Shown here: in pieces, positions 7,986-15,179 of the stretch
How positions within the stretch are numbered: position 1 is the first letter of the stretch
Layout of the letters: the number at the start of each line of letters is the position of its first letter
DNA from: Planococcus sp. MB-3u-03
GTDB lineage: Bacteria > Bacillota > Bacilli > Bacillales_A > Planococcaceae
Length of the DNA stretch: 64,000 nucleotides
Direction: 5' to 3'
Assembly: GCF_002833405.1 (NCBI RefSeq)
Contig: NZ_CP025135.1
Span: 229,501 to 293,500 of the forward strand
Made by a program: the position numbers and the translations under genes
Notes under the pieces: generated by a model
Databases searched by the model: none
What the model was told of the DNA's origin: nothing
What the model saw: only the letters and a program-made list of their open reading frames with translations

Positions 7986-8834
7986 ATGCACGGCGATGCC
8001 AGCAGGACACCAACAGTGAAAGTGATGTCGTTCAATATTGCCCATGGAATGGGAATGGACGGCGAAGTGGATTTAGAAAGAACCGCACAAGTGATCGAAG
8101 CGTCGGGAGCCACTATTGTAGCACTTCAGGAAGTCGACCGTTATTTTTCGGCCCGCAGTTTTTATATGGACCAGGTCGAATGGCTTTCTGAACGGCTAGG
8201 GATGTACGCCGCATATGGCGCCAATTTGAACCAGGCGCCCGATGATCCGGAACGCCCGAACCGCCAGTACGGCAATGCTACGTTAAGCCTTTATCCAATC
8301 AAATACGCAGAAAATCATTTTTTGACGCAAGTCGTTACCGACATCTACAATAATGAGCAGCGAGGCGTTCTCGAGACAGTAATTGAAGTCGGGGGCACAT
8401 ACCTCAAAGTATTGAATGCCCATTTAGCGTTGAAAGATGAAGAGCTTGAAATGAGCGTTGCGGAAATATTGGAGATTGCCGGCAAAAGCCATTTCCCGAA
8501 AATCATCGCGGGCGATTTCAATGCACCGCCGACACATCGCCACTTGGCCCATCTCCACCACACTATGACAGACGTCTTCTTGAAAACGAAGCGCGGCGAC
8601 GCCTATACGTATCCGTCTCCTTATGAAAATCACGAAACCGGCGAATCGTTCAAGCCGATGACGCGTATCGATTACATTTTTGCAGACCGCGGCTTTGACG
8701 TGCGGGATGCAGAAAAAATCGAAACGGCTGTATCGGATCATTTGCCGATCACCGCAGAGCTCGTTTGGACACAGAAACACGACTCGGCTGCAATCCTTGT
8801 GCCTGTAGCCCAGCCAGCCAAACAAAAAATTTAA
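7986..8834 (+). CDS. Endonuclease/exonuclease/phosphatase family protein, copy 2
   Basis: A 282-residue paralogue of the preceding gene with the same ordered motifs: MSFNIAHG, LQEVDRYFSAR, NAHLAL, AGDFNAPPTHRH, RIDYIF and SDHLPITAEL. The metal and catalytic residues of the family are all retained. It starts with ATG behind AAAGGAGA (7971-7978). Compared with copy 1 it has a longer C-terminal tail (about 20 residues, VAQPAKQKI) of no known meaning. It has its own promoter and a strong terminator at 8840-8879. Substrate unknown; both copies being intact argues for distinct substrates or expression. Confidence 0.85.
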   Translation: MHGDASRTPTVKVMSFNIAHGMGMDGEVDLERTAQVIEASGATIVALQEVDRYFSARSFYMDQVEWLSERLGMYAAYGANLNQAPDDPERPNRQYGNATLSLYPIKYAENHFLTQVVTDIYNNEQRGVLETVIEVGGTYLKVLNAHLALKDEELEMSVAEILEIAGKSHFPKIIAGDFNAPPTHRHLAHLHHTMTDVFLKTKRGDAYTYPSPYENHETGESFKPMTRIDYIFADRGFDVRDAEKIETAVSDHLPITAELVWTQKHDSAAILVPVAQPAKQKI

Positions 8835-8839
8835 ATACC

Positions 8840-8879
8840 AAAAGCCGCCGGCAATGTTTAACTGCCGGCGGCTTTTTTA
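8840..8879 (+). terminator. Strong intrinsic terminator, possibly bidirectional
   Basis: AAAAGCCGCCGGCA pairs with TGCCGGCGGCTTTT; T-run on the right and A-run on the left, so it can also serve the leftward queF-yhhQ operon ending at 8892. Confidence 0.9.
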
Positions 8880-8891
8880 TGCATGGATCGA

Positions 8892-9521
8892 TTACGCGAA
8901 GCTTTTTTGAGTGACTGTCTTGGAGCGGCGCGCGAGTTTGACGAGCAGGTAGACGAGTGGCGTATCCGCTGCTGCGACGACCCATTTGAATACATACTGC
9001 GTCAAAATCATGGCGGCCAAAGCCGACAGCGGCATCGTGCCGTAAAAAGCGATTGTGATAAAAATCGTCGTATCGACCAATTGGCTGACCATCGTTGAGG
9101 CATTATTGCGCAGCCACAATTTCGATTCGCCGTTTCTGGCTTTTAATTTATGGAAAATCGTGACGTCCAGGTTTTGGCTGATGAAATAAGATACTAAGCT
9201 TGCGAGCGTTACCCGGAAGCCAGCCGAGAAGATCGATTCAAACGCTGCCTGGTCCGCAAAAAATGGCGCAGACGGTAAATGGATGGCCGCAAAGATGAAC
9301 GCCAGGGCTGCGAGTTGTGTGATAAACCCAGCCATAACCGTTTGGCGCGCGGCTTCTTTGCCGTACACTTCCGCAATCGTGTCGGTGATTGGGAACGTGA
9401 AGACATAGACGATGACTGCAGCCGGCAGTACGGCCCATTCGCTGATGGAAAATAGTTTTACGGCCAAGATATTCGACAGGATGAGCAAACCGACAAAAGC
9501 GCCGTTCAAATAAAGTAACAT
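8892..9521 (-). CDS. yhhQ: Queuosine precursor transporter, YhhQ/VUT family
   Basis: A 209-residue membrane protein with six predicted helices, matching the VUT family (formerly DUF165) in which YhhQ imports queuosine precursors such as preQ0/preQ1. Landmarks include the N-terminal ILSNILAVKLF, FPITDTIAEVYGKEAAR, the polar helix LVSYFISQNLDVTIFHKLKA and NNASTMVSQLVDTTIFITIAF. It follows queF by 12 bp in a preQ1-riboswitch-controlled operon, which independently supports the substrate. The combination lets the cell both salvage and reduce precursor for tRNA modification. Confidence 0.85.
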   Translation of the reverse strand: MLLYLNGAFVGLLILSNILAVKLFSISEWAVLPAAVIVYVFTFPITDTIAEVYGKEAARQTVMAGFITQLAALAFIFAAIHLPSAPFFADQAAFESIFSAGFRVTLASLVSYFISQNLDVTIFHKLKARNGESKLWLRNNASTMVSQLVDTTIFITIAFYGTMPLSALAAMILTQYVFKWVVAAADTPLVYLLVKLARRSKTVTQKSFA

Positions 9522-9533
9522 GGACGGTTCTCC

Positions 9534-10028
9534 TTAACGGTTGGTGATCGTTTCCGGATTCATGTCGTGGTTCATCATCCGGTACGTCGCCATTTCTTCG
9601 TATTTCGTGCCAGGCTTGCCGTAGTTCGTGTACGGGTCGATCGACAAGCCGCCGCGCGGAGTGAATTTGCCCCATACTTCGATATAGCGCGGGTCGAGCA
9701 GTTCGATCAAGTCATTCATGATGATGTTGACGACATCTTCATGGAAATCGCCATGGTTGCGGAAGCTGAACAAATACAGCTTCAAGGCTTTGCTTTCGAC
9801 GAGTTTCTTGTCGGGAATGAAGCTCAAGTAAATTGTCGCGAAATCTGGCTGGCCGGTTTGCGGGCACAGCGAAGTGAACTCCGGGCAATTGAATTTGACG
9901 AAGTAATCGCGTGTGTGGAGATTGTCGATCGCTTCTAGAATGCCTGGGTCGTACTCGAATTTGTAGCGCGTGTTCTGGTTGCCGAGCAAAGACAAATGCT
10001 CGAGTGTATCTTCATTTCTTCCTGCCAT
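9534..10028 (-). CDS. queF: NADPH-dependent preQ0 reductase
   Basis: A 164-residue cytosolic enzyme of the unimodular (Bacillus-type) QueF class that reduces the nitrile of 7-cyano-7-deazaguanine to preQ1, a late free-base step in queuosine synthesis. The catalytic Cys55 lies in [17 protein letters not shown], Asp62 follows, and the QueF signature [20 protein letters not shown] covers 78-97. The start at 10028 is set by AAGGAGG 9 nt upstream; a longer in-frame reading would invade the terminator of the riboswitch. It is the first gene after a preQ1-I riboswitch, so product feedback is expected. Confidence 0.95.
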   Translation of the reverse strand: MAGRNEDTLEHLSLLGNQNTRYKFEYDPGILEAIDNLHTRDYFVKFNCPEFTSLCPQTGQPDFATIYLSFIPDKKLVESKALKLYLFSFRNHGDFHEDVVNIIMNDLIELLDPRYIEVWGKFTPRGGLSIDPYTNYGKPGTKYEEMATYRMMNHDMNPETITNR

Positions 10029-10082
10029 GTGAGTGGCCTCCTTATAATGGGCCGGCTGGGGGAGAGCTATAAAAAATTCGGA

Positions 10083-10117
10083 CAAACGAAAAGCCGAATC
10101 GCATGTGGATTCGGCTT
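10083..10117 (-). terminator. Riboswitch-controlled terminator hairpin
   Basis: On the minus strand AAGCCGAATC-cacatgc-GATTCGGCTT is followed by TTCGTTTG. It lies between the preQ1 aptamer and queF, where ligand binding would favour termination. Confidence 0.75.
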
Positions 10118-10131
10118 GATTTCAAAATCCA

Positions 10132-10167
10132 TAGTTTTTTATAGAGGGTGGAATGCTATGAACCTCT
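10132..10167 (-). ncRNA. preQ1-I riboswitch aptamer
   Basis: Read on the minus strand: AGAGGTTC (10160-10167), AGCA/CCA loop, CCCTCT (10143-10148) and the A-rich tail ATAAAAAACTA (10132-10142). P1 pairs AGAGG with CCTCT and the tail forms the pseudoknot strand. This matches the class I preQ1 aptamer upstream of Bacillus queC almost base for base in the conserved positions. It sits upstream of queF-yhhQ with a terminator between. Confidence 0.93.
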
Positions 10168-10198
10168 CCCGTTGCCGGGTTATTTAATTTCCTGCCTT

Positions 10199-10227
10199 AT
10201 CGTATAAGATAGGGGCGGTTCTGTCAA
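10199..10227 (-). promoter_or_regulatory. Sigma-A promoter of queF operon
   Basis: Minus strand TTGACA (10222-10227), 17 bp, TACGAT (10199-10204). It would start transcription about 25 nt before the preQ1 aptamer. Confidence 0.75.
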
Positions 10228-10299
10228 TTGTTGGTTTGTTAAGGATTGGAAGCTGTAATTTGTGAGGTATATAGTTGATGCGATAGAAAGTGTGAGATG

Positions 10300-10468
10300 A
10301 AAAGAAGTGATTGGAAAAGCTTCCGCTTTTCGACTGCGTTTCAGGGGGGCTGCTTTCCGAGGGGCGGGTGTTGAGCCAATGTACGGCAAAGAGCGCCGTA
10401 CATTTGTCTCGCCAGCCCGCGCGGTCCCTCAGGAGTCAGCCCCCCTTTCACTTCGTCTCTAGTTATAG
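10300..10468. repeat. Palindromic intergenic repeat, module P copy B
   Basis: Second copy of the element at 969-1127. The opening hairpin GAAAAGC-TTCC-GCTTTTC is conserved; the outer stem is GGGGGGCTG (10344-10352) against CAGCCCCCC (10437-10445) and the inner one ATGTACGGC (10379-10387) against GCCGTACAT (10395-10403). Both stems differ in sequence from copy A but remain fully paired, while the unpaired blocks GGGGCGGGTGTTGAGCCA and GTCTCGCCAGCCCGC stay conserved. No gene is present between 10228 and 11118. Confidence 0.8.
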
Positions 10469-10606
10469 AAAGGAAGGGAATTTCTTCTGTCCATTCGATA
10501 GGAAATGCTGAGATGCTTCATATTTTTAACTAGACTCATCTTTAGTGTCGAGAGGCTAATTAGTTCTGACCCTACCCACAACATTTTAGACTGTAGCACC
10601 AATGTG

Positions 10607-11075
10607 TCAGACGCCGCATCTCAGGAAGCGATTCCCCCACTAGCCGGCAAATTTATATAGAAGCAGATCAATTTAATCATGTTCCACACATTGAAATCTC
10701 TAAGCCGCCCAGCGCTACGGGTGAGCCGACGCCGTAAGACAGGCGTACTTCCTGGCTTATGGCAAGAGGCCAACCCAAAGCAGGGAGGCGGGTAGTAAGG
10801 TGAAGCACAAATAGAATACTTATACATTTGACCAAACAAGCCCTCGCTATATTCATAATACGCCCGATTTGGGAAGCGATTCCCCCACTAGCCGGCAACT
10901 GATTATAGAAGCAGATCTATCTAATCATGTTCCACACATTGAAATCTCTAAGCCGCCAAGCGCCACGGGTGAGCCGACGCCGTAAGACAGGCGTTCTTCC
11001 TGGCTTATTGCAAGAGGCCAACCCAAAGCCGGGCGGCGACTACCAAAATGAAGTACAAATAGAACACTTATACAT
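10607..11075. repeat. Module U repeats, two tandem units
   Basis: Two nearly identical units, 10607-10797 and 10871-11043 (GCGATTCCCCC blocks 246 bp apart), each containing GAAGCGATTCCCCCACTAGC, GTTCCACACATTGAAATCTC, GGGTGAGCCGACGCCGTAAG and GGCCAACCCAAAGC. Each contains a hairpin CAGG-7nt-CCTG (10740-10754 and 10988-11002), where copy 1 at 1373 has CAAG-7nt-CTTG. The spacing of 244-246 bp between unit starts is the same as at 1257/1501. Short frames that repeat the peptide ASGGIAS are by-products of the repeat rather than genes. Confidence 0.8.
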
Positions 11076-11118
11076 TTGGCCAAACAAGCCCTCGTTATCT
11101 TCTTTTCCAGCAAATAAA

Positions 11119-11149
11119 AAAAGCTAGAGACAGAATCTCTAGCTTTTCA
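11119..11149 (-). terminator. Intrinsic terminator of P450 gene
   Basis: AAGCTAGAGA-cagaa-TCTCTAGCTT, with a run of seven A on the left giving a U-tract for the leftward transcript. Confidence 0.8.
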
Positions 11150-11152
11150 TTA

Positions 11153-12481
11153 TTAATGGAATGGGCACCCTGATTGAACAGTTGTGTTCTTCTGTTCGTG
11201 ATAGAACACATTGTCTGGGCGGTTTTTCAGTTTTTGCACGTCTTTTAAGATTAAGCGGCTTTTTGGCATAGTTGGCATGCGGGACATGTCGTAGGACAAG
11301 TCTTGTTCAGGCACGCTGTATTTCAAGTTCTCCGCAAAGTATTTGAAGATTGATTGCATATACATGACCGTCATCCATTCACCTGCACAGCGGTGTCCGG
11401 TATGATGGTCGCCGCCGCCTTGCGGAATGAAAGAAAACGGGCTGCCGTCCCATGTGCTGAAGCGTTCTGGGATGAATTCATCGGCGTTGTCCCAGGAATC
11501 CGGGTGATGGTTCGTGCCGTAAAGGTCTAGAATGACGCGCATGTCTTTTTTGAAATGGACGCCGTTCCAGTTGAAATCTTTTTTGGAGATCGCTGCCATG
11601 ACCGGTGCGAACGGATAATAACGGCGTACTTCCTGGGCGAAATTGTGGCTGTAATTGTTTTCGTCTGCTTGGAGTTTACCGCGCGTGACTGGGTTTTCGT
11701 GCATCGCCATGACGCCGAAGACGATAAAGTAAGCTGTGGCGATCATCGGGCGGTAGGCATTATTCAAATCGACAGCTGCCGTCTCAAGGTCGAGCAGTTT
11801 GCCATTCGGTGTCCGGTGGTGGGCGACGATATATGCTGCCGTATAGGCCGGTGGATTGTATTCGCCTTTACGGATTTGCTTGATGATTTTTTTCAGCCAG
11901 TCTTCGTGCGCATTGCGCGCTTTCATGCCTTGAAGATAGCGCCCTTCAGTGAGGCCGAATGAATCGACCATCGTCACGAGTTCCCATGTGCGCTGCTTGA
12001 CTTCGCTTTCTTTCATCGGCAAACCAGCCCAGTGGATCATGGAGCGCGTGAAGATTTCTTCGATTTCATCCAATAGGACGACTTCGTCCATCTGCTCCCA
12101 TTGTTCGGCCTTCGCCTCAAGTTCTTGGATTACCATGCGTTTGGCGTCTTCTAAACGCTCAGGTGTCATCATCGACAGGAACATGCGCTTTTGTTGGTGA
12201 TGGTCTTCGCCGTCACGGCCGTGGACCGCACCGCGCCCGAATAGCGTTTGCTCAAGCGGAAGCGGCGCTGCGCCGCTGCGTTTGAAATAATCGTTATTGT
12301 AGAACAGTTCAGCCGCTTCTTCGCCGGCCATGCACACTACCTTTTTCCCAAGCAGGCGGGTCTCGAAAATATCCGAACCTAGTTCTTTGCGGCGTCCGGG
12401 CAGGAAATCAAATCCTTCTCCGAGAAGGGATAGGGTATTGTCCAATTCTTTTGCTTTCGGGATCGGGTGCTTCACTTTCAT
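11153..12481 (-). CDS. CYP152-family P450 peroxygenase, OleT-like
   Basis: A 442-residue soluble P450 that should use hydrogen peroxide with fatty acids. The haem-thiolate loop is PQGGGDHHTGHRCAGEW with Cys365, the active-site acid-binding pair is RP at 244-245 (AYRPMIA), and FGRGAVHGRDG places Phe81 and His87 at the positions of OleT Phe79 and His85; Bacillus BSbeta has Gln there. His at this site is associated with decarboxylation of fatty acids to terminal alkenes, though hydroxylation always accompanies it. The C-terminus carries a 25-residue extension ending GCPFH. Transcribed alone, divergent from the phosphotransferase gene. Confidence 0.93.
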   Translation of the reverse strand: MKVKHPIPKAKELDNTLSLLGEGFDFLPGRRKELGSDIFETRLLGKKVVCMAGEEAAELFYNNDYFKRSGAAPLPLEQTLFGRGAVHGRDGEDHHQQKRMFLSMMTPERLEDAKRMVIQELEAKAEQWEQMDEVVLLDEIEEIFTRSMIHWAGLPMKESEVKQRTWELVTMVDSFGLTEGRYLQGMKARNAHEDWLKKIIKQIRKGEYNPPAYTAAYIVAHHRTPNGKLLDLETAAVDLNNAYRPMIATAYFIVFGVMAMHENPVTRGKLQADENNYSHNFAQEVRRYYPFAPVMAAISKKDFNWNGVHFKKDMRVILDLYGTNHHPDSWDNADEFIPERFSTWDGSPFSFIPQGGGDHHTGHRCAGEWMTVMYMQSIFKYFAENLKYSVPEQDLSYDMSRMPTMPKSRLILKDVQKLKNRPDNVFYHEQKNTTVQSGCPFH

Positions 12482-12677
12482 GTAACGTCAGCTCCTTCAG
12501 TATGTTCAATGCAGGTGATCTACCTGTTAAGTTGAAAAGTCATTGTAGGAAACCATACCCTTCTGGCGCCTCGGTAAACGCTTCCGGAATTTCCGGATGG
12601 GGCATATCAAAAAGCTGGAGTAGGCGTTTTTTCATGGTACACTTAAAACAAAAGATAGGCTGAAAGGAGCGGCAAGG

Positions 12678-13607
12678 ATGACAAATGGATTCGGCGGCTT
12701 ATCCCGCCAGGCACTCGAATGGGTCGAGTCGAAATGGCCAGGAGCTGCGTTGGAAGAAGCCGTCCCCTTAGAAGGTGGGACTTCTTCACTGCTTTATGAA
12801 ATTCGCGCAAGCAAAGATGGGGAGCAGCAGAGCGTCGTTTTGCGGCTTCACCATAAAGGGGAGTGGCTCGACCAGGAACCGGATTTGGCTAAGCATGAAG
12901 CGATGAGCCTGGAGCTTGCAGAAAAAGCGGGCATTCCCGCCCCGCGCATTTTGGCGTTTGATGAAAGCGGCGAAGCATGCGGCATGCCAGCCGTCTTGAT
13001 GACGAAAGTTCCAGGAGCGGTCATCTTGCCGCCGGCGTATGATGCAGCCTGGCTTGACGGCCTTGCTGAAACGCTCGCTAAGATCCATCGCCATAAAGCG
13101 GAAAGCTTCCCTTACGAATATTTTGCTTATAATGATGCACGGCGCCTCGAGCGGCCGAAGTGGTCACGTGTAGAAGGCGATTGGATGCGCGCATTTTATA
13201 TTGTAGCCGCGGGTGGTCCACCGGTTGAGTATTGCTTGATCCATCGCGATTATCACCCGGGAAATATTCTATGGGAAGAGGGGCGCGTCAGCAGTGTTGT
13301 CGATTGGGTCAATACGTGCCGCGGTCCGGCGGGTGTCGATGTCGGGCATTGCCGCGTCAACTTGGCCCAGCTTTACGGCACACAGGTCGCCAATGAATTT
13401 TTGGATGCTTACGAACGCCATGCAGGTGAATCGTTTGCTTACGATCCGTATTGGGATTTGCTGTCGCTGATCGATACCTTGGATGGCAGCCCGGCAGTCT
13501 ACCCTGGATGGAAGACGTTCGGCATGACCGGTTTGTCCGATGAATTGGTTCGTTACCGCTTGGATGAGTATTTGATGAGCTTGATGGACCGCTTCGATGA
13601 TTTCTGA
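12678..13607 (+). CDS. Phosphotransferase (APH) family protein
   Basis: A 309-residue protein of the aminoglycoside phosphotransferase/choline kinase fold. The N-lobe has an LEGGTSSLLYEI glycine loop (about 26-38); the catalytic loop LIHRDYHPGNILW has the Asp-x4-Asn pair and VVDWVNTCRGPAGVDVGH gives the metal-binding Asp. All kinase-like residues seem present. It starts behind AAAGGAG. The family phosphorylates many small hydroxylated molecules, and nothing in the neighbourhood (P450 on the other strand, YteA-like gene downstream) identifies the substrate, so antibiotic resistance should not be assumed. Confidence 0.85.
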   Translation: MTNGFGGLSRQALEWVESKWPGAALEEAVPLEGGTSSLLYEIRASKDGEQQSVVLRLHHKGEWLDQEPDLAKHEAMSLELAEKAGIPAPRILAFDESGEACGMPAVLMTKVPGAVILPPAYDAAWLDGLAETLAKIHRHKAESFPYEYFAYNDARRLERPKWSRVEGDWMRAFYIVAAGGPPVEYCLIHRDYHPGNILWEEGRVSSVVDWVNTCRGPAGVDVGHCRVNLAQLYGTQVANEFLDAYERHAGESFAYDPYWDLLSLIDTLDGSPAVYPGWKTFGMTGLSDELVRYRLDEYLMSLMDRFDDF

Positions 13608-13684
13608 GCTGTGGGCCTGAGGTTTGATTTCTCCGAGAAAGGCAATATATATAGCACAAGCAAGTATTTGGAGGAGGAGTCATA

Positions 13685-14236
13685 ATGACGGACGAACAGC
13701 AAAAGAACTTGAAGCAAGAACTCGAAGCGCAATTGAAATCGCTCGAGCAACGAATGGAGCATACAGAGGAATTCGAAACTAGCGAATTATCCAATTACGA
13801 TAATCACCCAGGCGATAACGCCACTGATTTGTATGACCAAGAACGTGGAATGGCGATGGAGCAATTCAAGGAAGAAGAGCATGAAGACGTGCTCGCTGCG
13901 CTTAAAGCCATTGAAGATGGAACTTATGGCAAGTGCGCAGTGTGCGGAAAAGACATTCCGTATGAACGGCTTGAAGCCATACCGATCGCGCTCACCTGCA
14001 TCGATCACGCAGATCACAGCCTGGACCTTGAAAGCCGCCCTTCAGAGGAAGATGTTATCGGATCGTCGACTGACCGCCCAGCAAAATCGGAAGACGGCAG
14101 AATTCGCGATTACGAAAACAGCTTTGAAGATGTCGAGAATTTTGGTTCCTCAGACGGCCCTCAAGACCAGCCGGGTGAAGACCAGGAAGATTTCTATAAA
14201 GACGATGAGGCAGAAGAAGACGAACAATTTAAATAA
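13685..14236 (+). CDS. YteA-like TraR/DksA-type zinc finger protein
   Basis: A 183-residue acidic protein resembling Bacillus YteA. A coiled N-terminal region (about 5-75) leads to a DksA-type zinc-finger signature, GTYGKCAVCGKDIPYERLEA. Visible ligands are Cys84, Cys87, Cys105 and His108; the usual fourth Cys is replaced by His, which can still bind zinc. The C-terminal 70 residues are very acidic and low in complexity. YteA homologues are linked to late sporulation in Bacillus, but relatives also occur in non-sporulating genera. Start is behind GGAGGAG; terminator at 14240-14267. Confidence 0.85.
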   Translation: MTDEQQKNLKQELEAQLKSLEQRMEHTEEFETSELSNYDNHPGDNATDLYDQERGMAMEQFKEEEHEDVLAALKAIEDGTYGKCAVCGKDIPYERLEAIPIALTCIDHADHSLDLESRPSEEDVIGSSTDRPAKSEDGRIRDYENSFEDVENFGSSDGPQDQPGEDQEDFYKDDEAEEDEQFK

Positions 14237-14239
14237 TCC

Positions 14240-14267
14240 GGTCCCGGCGCTCGCCGGGGCTTTTTTT
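14240..14267 (+). terminator. Intrinsic terminator after YteA-like gene
   Basis: GTCCCGGCG-ctc-GCCGGGGC stem followed by seven T. Confidence 0.9.
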
Positions 14268-14299
14268 CTTCAATAAACCTAAATGGAAGGGGCATCTGG

Positions 14300-14665
14300 A
14301 TGGAAAGCTTGCGTAAACAATTCCTGGCATTGGAGAACAGCCATTTGTCGCCGGTTGCCAGAGAGTCGAACCGGAACATGACGGACATACTGGATGACGA
14401 GTTTTTCGAATTCGGCTTCTCCGGCGGGATTTGCCAGCGTTCCGATTTTAACGGGGACTATGAGTTGCAAGAAGACGACTATCGGATTTCCCGCTTTGAA
14501 GCAAATATGCTTGGCCCAGAGTCAGTCCTGACAATATACACGTTGGAGAACCGAACGACAGGGATATGGAGCCACCGCAGCTCAGTATGGAAAAAACGCC
14601 AGGACGGCTGGAAGCTCTTCTTTCATCAAGGAACGAAGACAGATGGTTTCAAGAAATGGGAATAG
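14300..14665 (+). CDS. NTF2-like / DUF4440 family protein
   Basis: A 121-residue soluble protein. The helical start (LRKQFLALENSHLSP), the LDDEFFEFGFSG turn, and the later strands TIYTLENRTTGIWSHRSSVWKKRQDGWKLFFHQGT fit the cone-shaped NTF2-like fold, DUF4440 type. Such proteins may be small enzymes or ligand binders; no catalytic residue can be named here. It begins behind AAGGGG and is followed 40 bp later by the DCC protein, with no terminator between, so the two may form one unit. Confidence 0.7.
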   Translation: MESLRKQFLALENSHLSPVARESNRNMTDILDDEFFEFGFSGGICQRSDFNGDYELQEDDYRISRFEANMLGPESVLTIYTLENRTTGIWSHRSSVWKKRQDGWKLFFHQGTKTDGFKKWE

Positions 14666-14705
14666 GGAAAATGAAAGACAGGCATTAGTTAAAGGAGGAT
14701 CATCT

Positions 14706-15107
14706 ATGGAGCATGCGATTGTTTTATTCGATGGAGACTGCAATTTCTGCGATTCCAGTGTGCAGTTCATCATCAATCATGACCCGGCAGGTTATTTTCA
14801 ATTCGCTTCCCTGCAAAGCGAGATCGGACAGGAGCTTTCCAAAAAGCACAATGTCCCGGACGACGTTGACAGCCTGGTGTTGATTGAAGGCGGCGAAGCG
14901 TACGTAAAGTCAGAAGGCGCGCTCAAGATTTCACACCATTTGACGGGCCTTTGGAAACTGGCGTATCATCTTCAGCCGTTCCCGCGCGTACTTCGCGACG
15001 GGGCATATGACGTCATCGCAAAAAACCGCTATAAAGTATTCGGCAAGCTCGACAGCTGCATGCTGCCGCCTCCGCATATCCGCAAGCGTTTTTTGGATCA
15101 ATGTTAA
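14706..15107 (+). CDS. Thiol-disulfide oxidoreductase, DCC family
   Basis: A 133-residue member of the DCC (DUF393) family, named after its DxxCxxC motif, here DGDCNFCD at residues 9-16 with Cys12 and Cys15. Other family landmarks are FQFASLQSEIG, the RDGAYDVIAKNRYK block and a C-terminal RKRF. Members are thioredoxin-like and thought to act in disulfide exchange, but physiological substrates are unknown. The ATG at 14706 is preferred because AAAGGAGGA lies 7 nt upstream; an in-frame ATG 63 bp earlier would overlap the preceding gene's stop. Terminator at 15114-15153. Confidence 0.9.
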   Translation: MEHAIVLFDGDCNFCDSSVQFIINHDPAGYFQFASLQSEIGQELSKKHNVPDDVDSLVLIEGGEAYVKSEGALKISHHLTGLWKLAYHLQPFPRVLRDGAYDVIAKNRYKVFGKLDSCMLPPPHIRKRFLDQC

Positions 15108-15113
15108 ATACAG

Positions 15114-15153
15114 AAAAGGGCAGTTCCAGAAAAACTGGAACTGCCCTTTTTTT
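15114..15153 (+). terminator. Intrinsic terminator, possibly bidirectional
   Basis: Perfect stem AAAAGGGCAGTTCCAG / CTGGAACTGCCCTTTT with a 5-nt loop and a T-run. Confidence 0.9.
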
Positions 15154-15179
15154 ATATGGAACTGTCTTGCGAATGTTCA

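Noticed and set aside
9567..9938. Plus-strand frame opposite queF
   Set aside because: Shadow of a well-supported gene, no start signals.
10677..10898. Minus-strand reading frames across the repeats that share peptides such as LPASGGIAS
   Set aside because: The similarity comes from the DNA repeat; frames lack ribosome sites, differ in length between copies and stem changes follow RNA/DNA pairing rather than codon positions.
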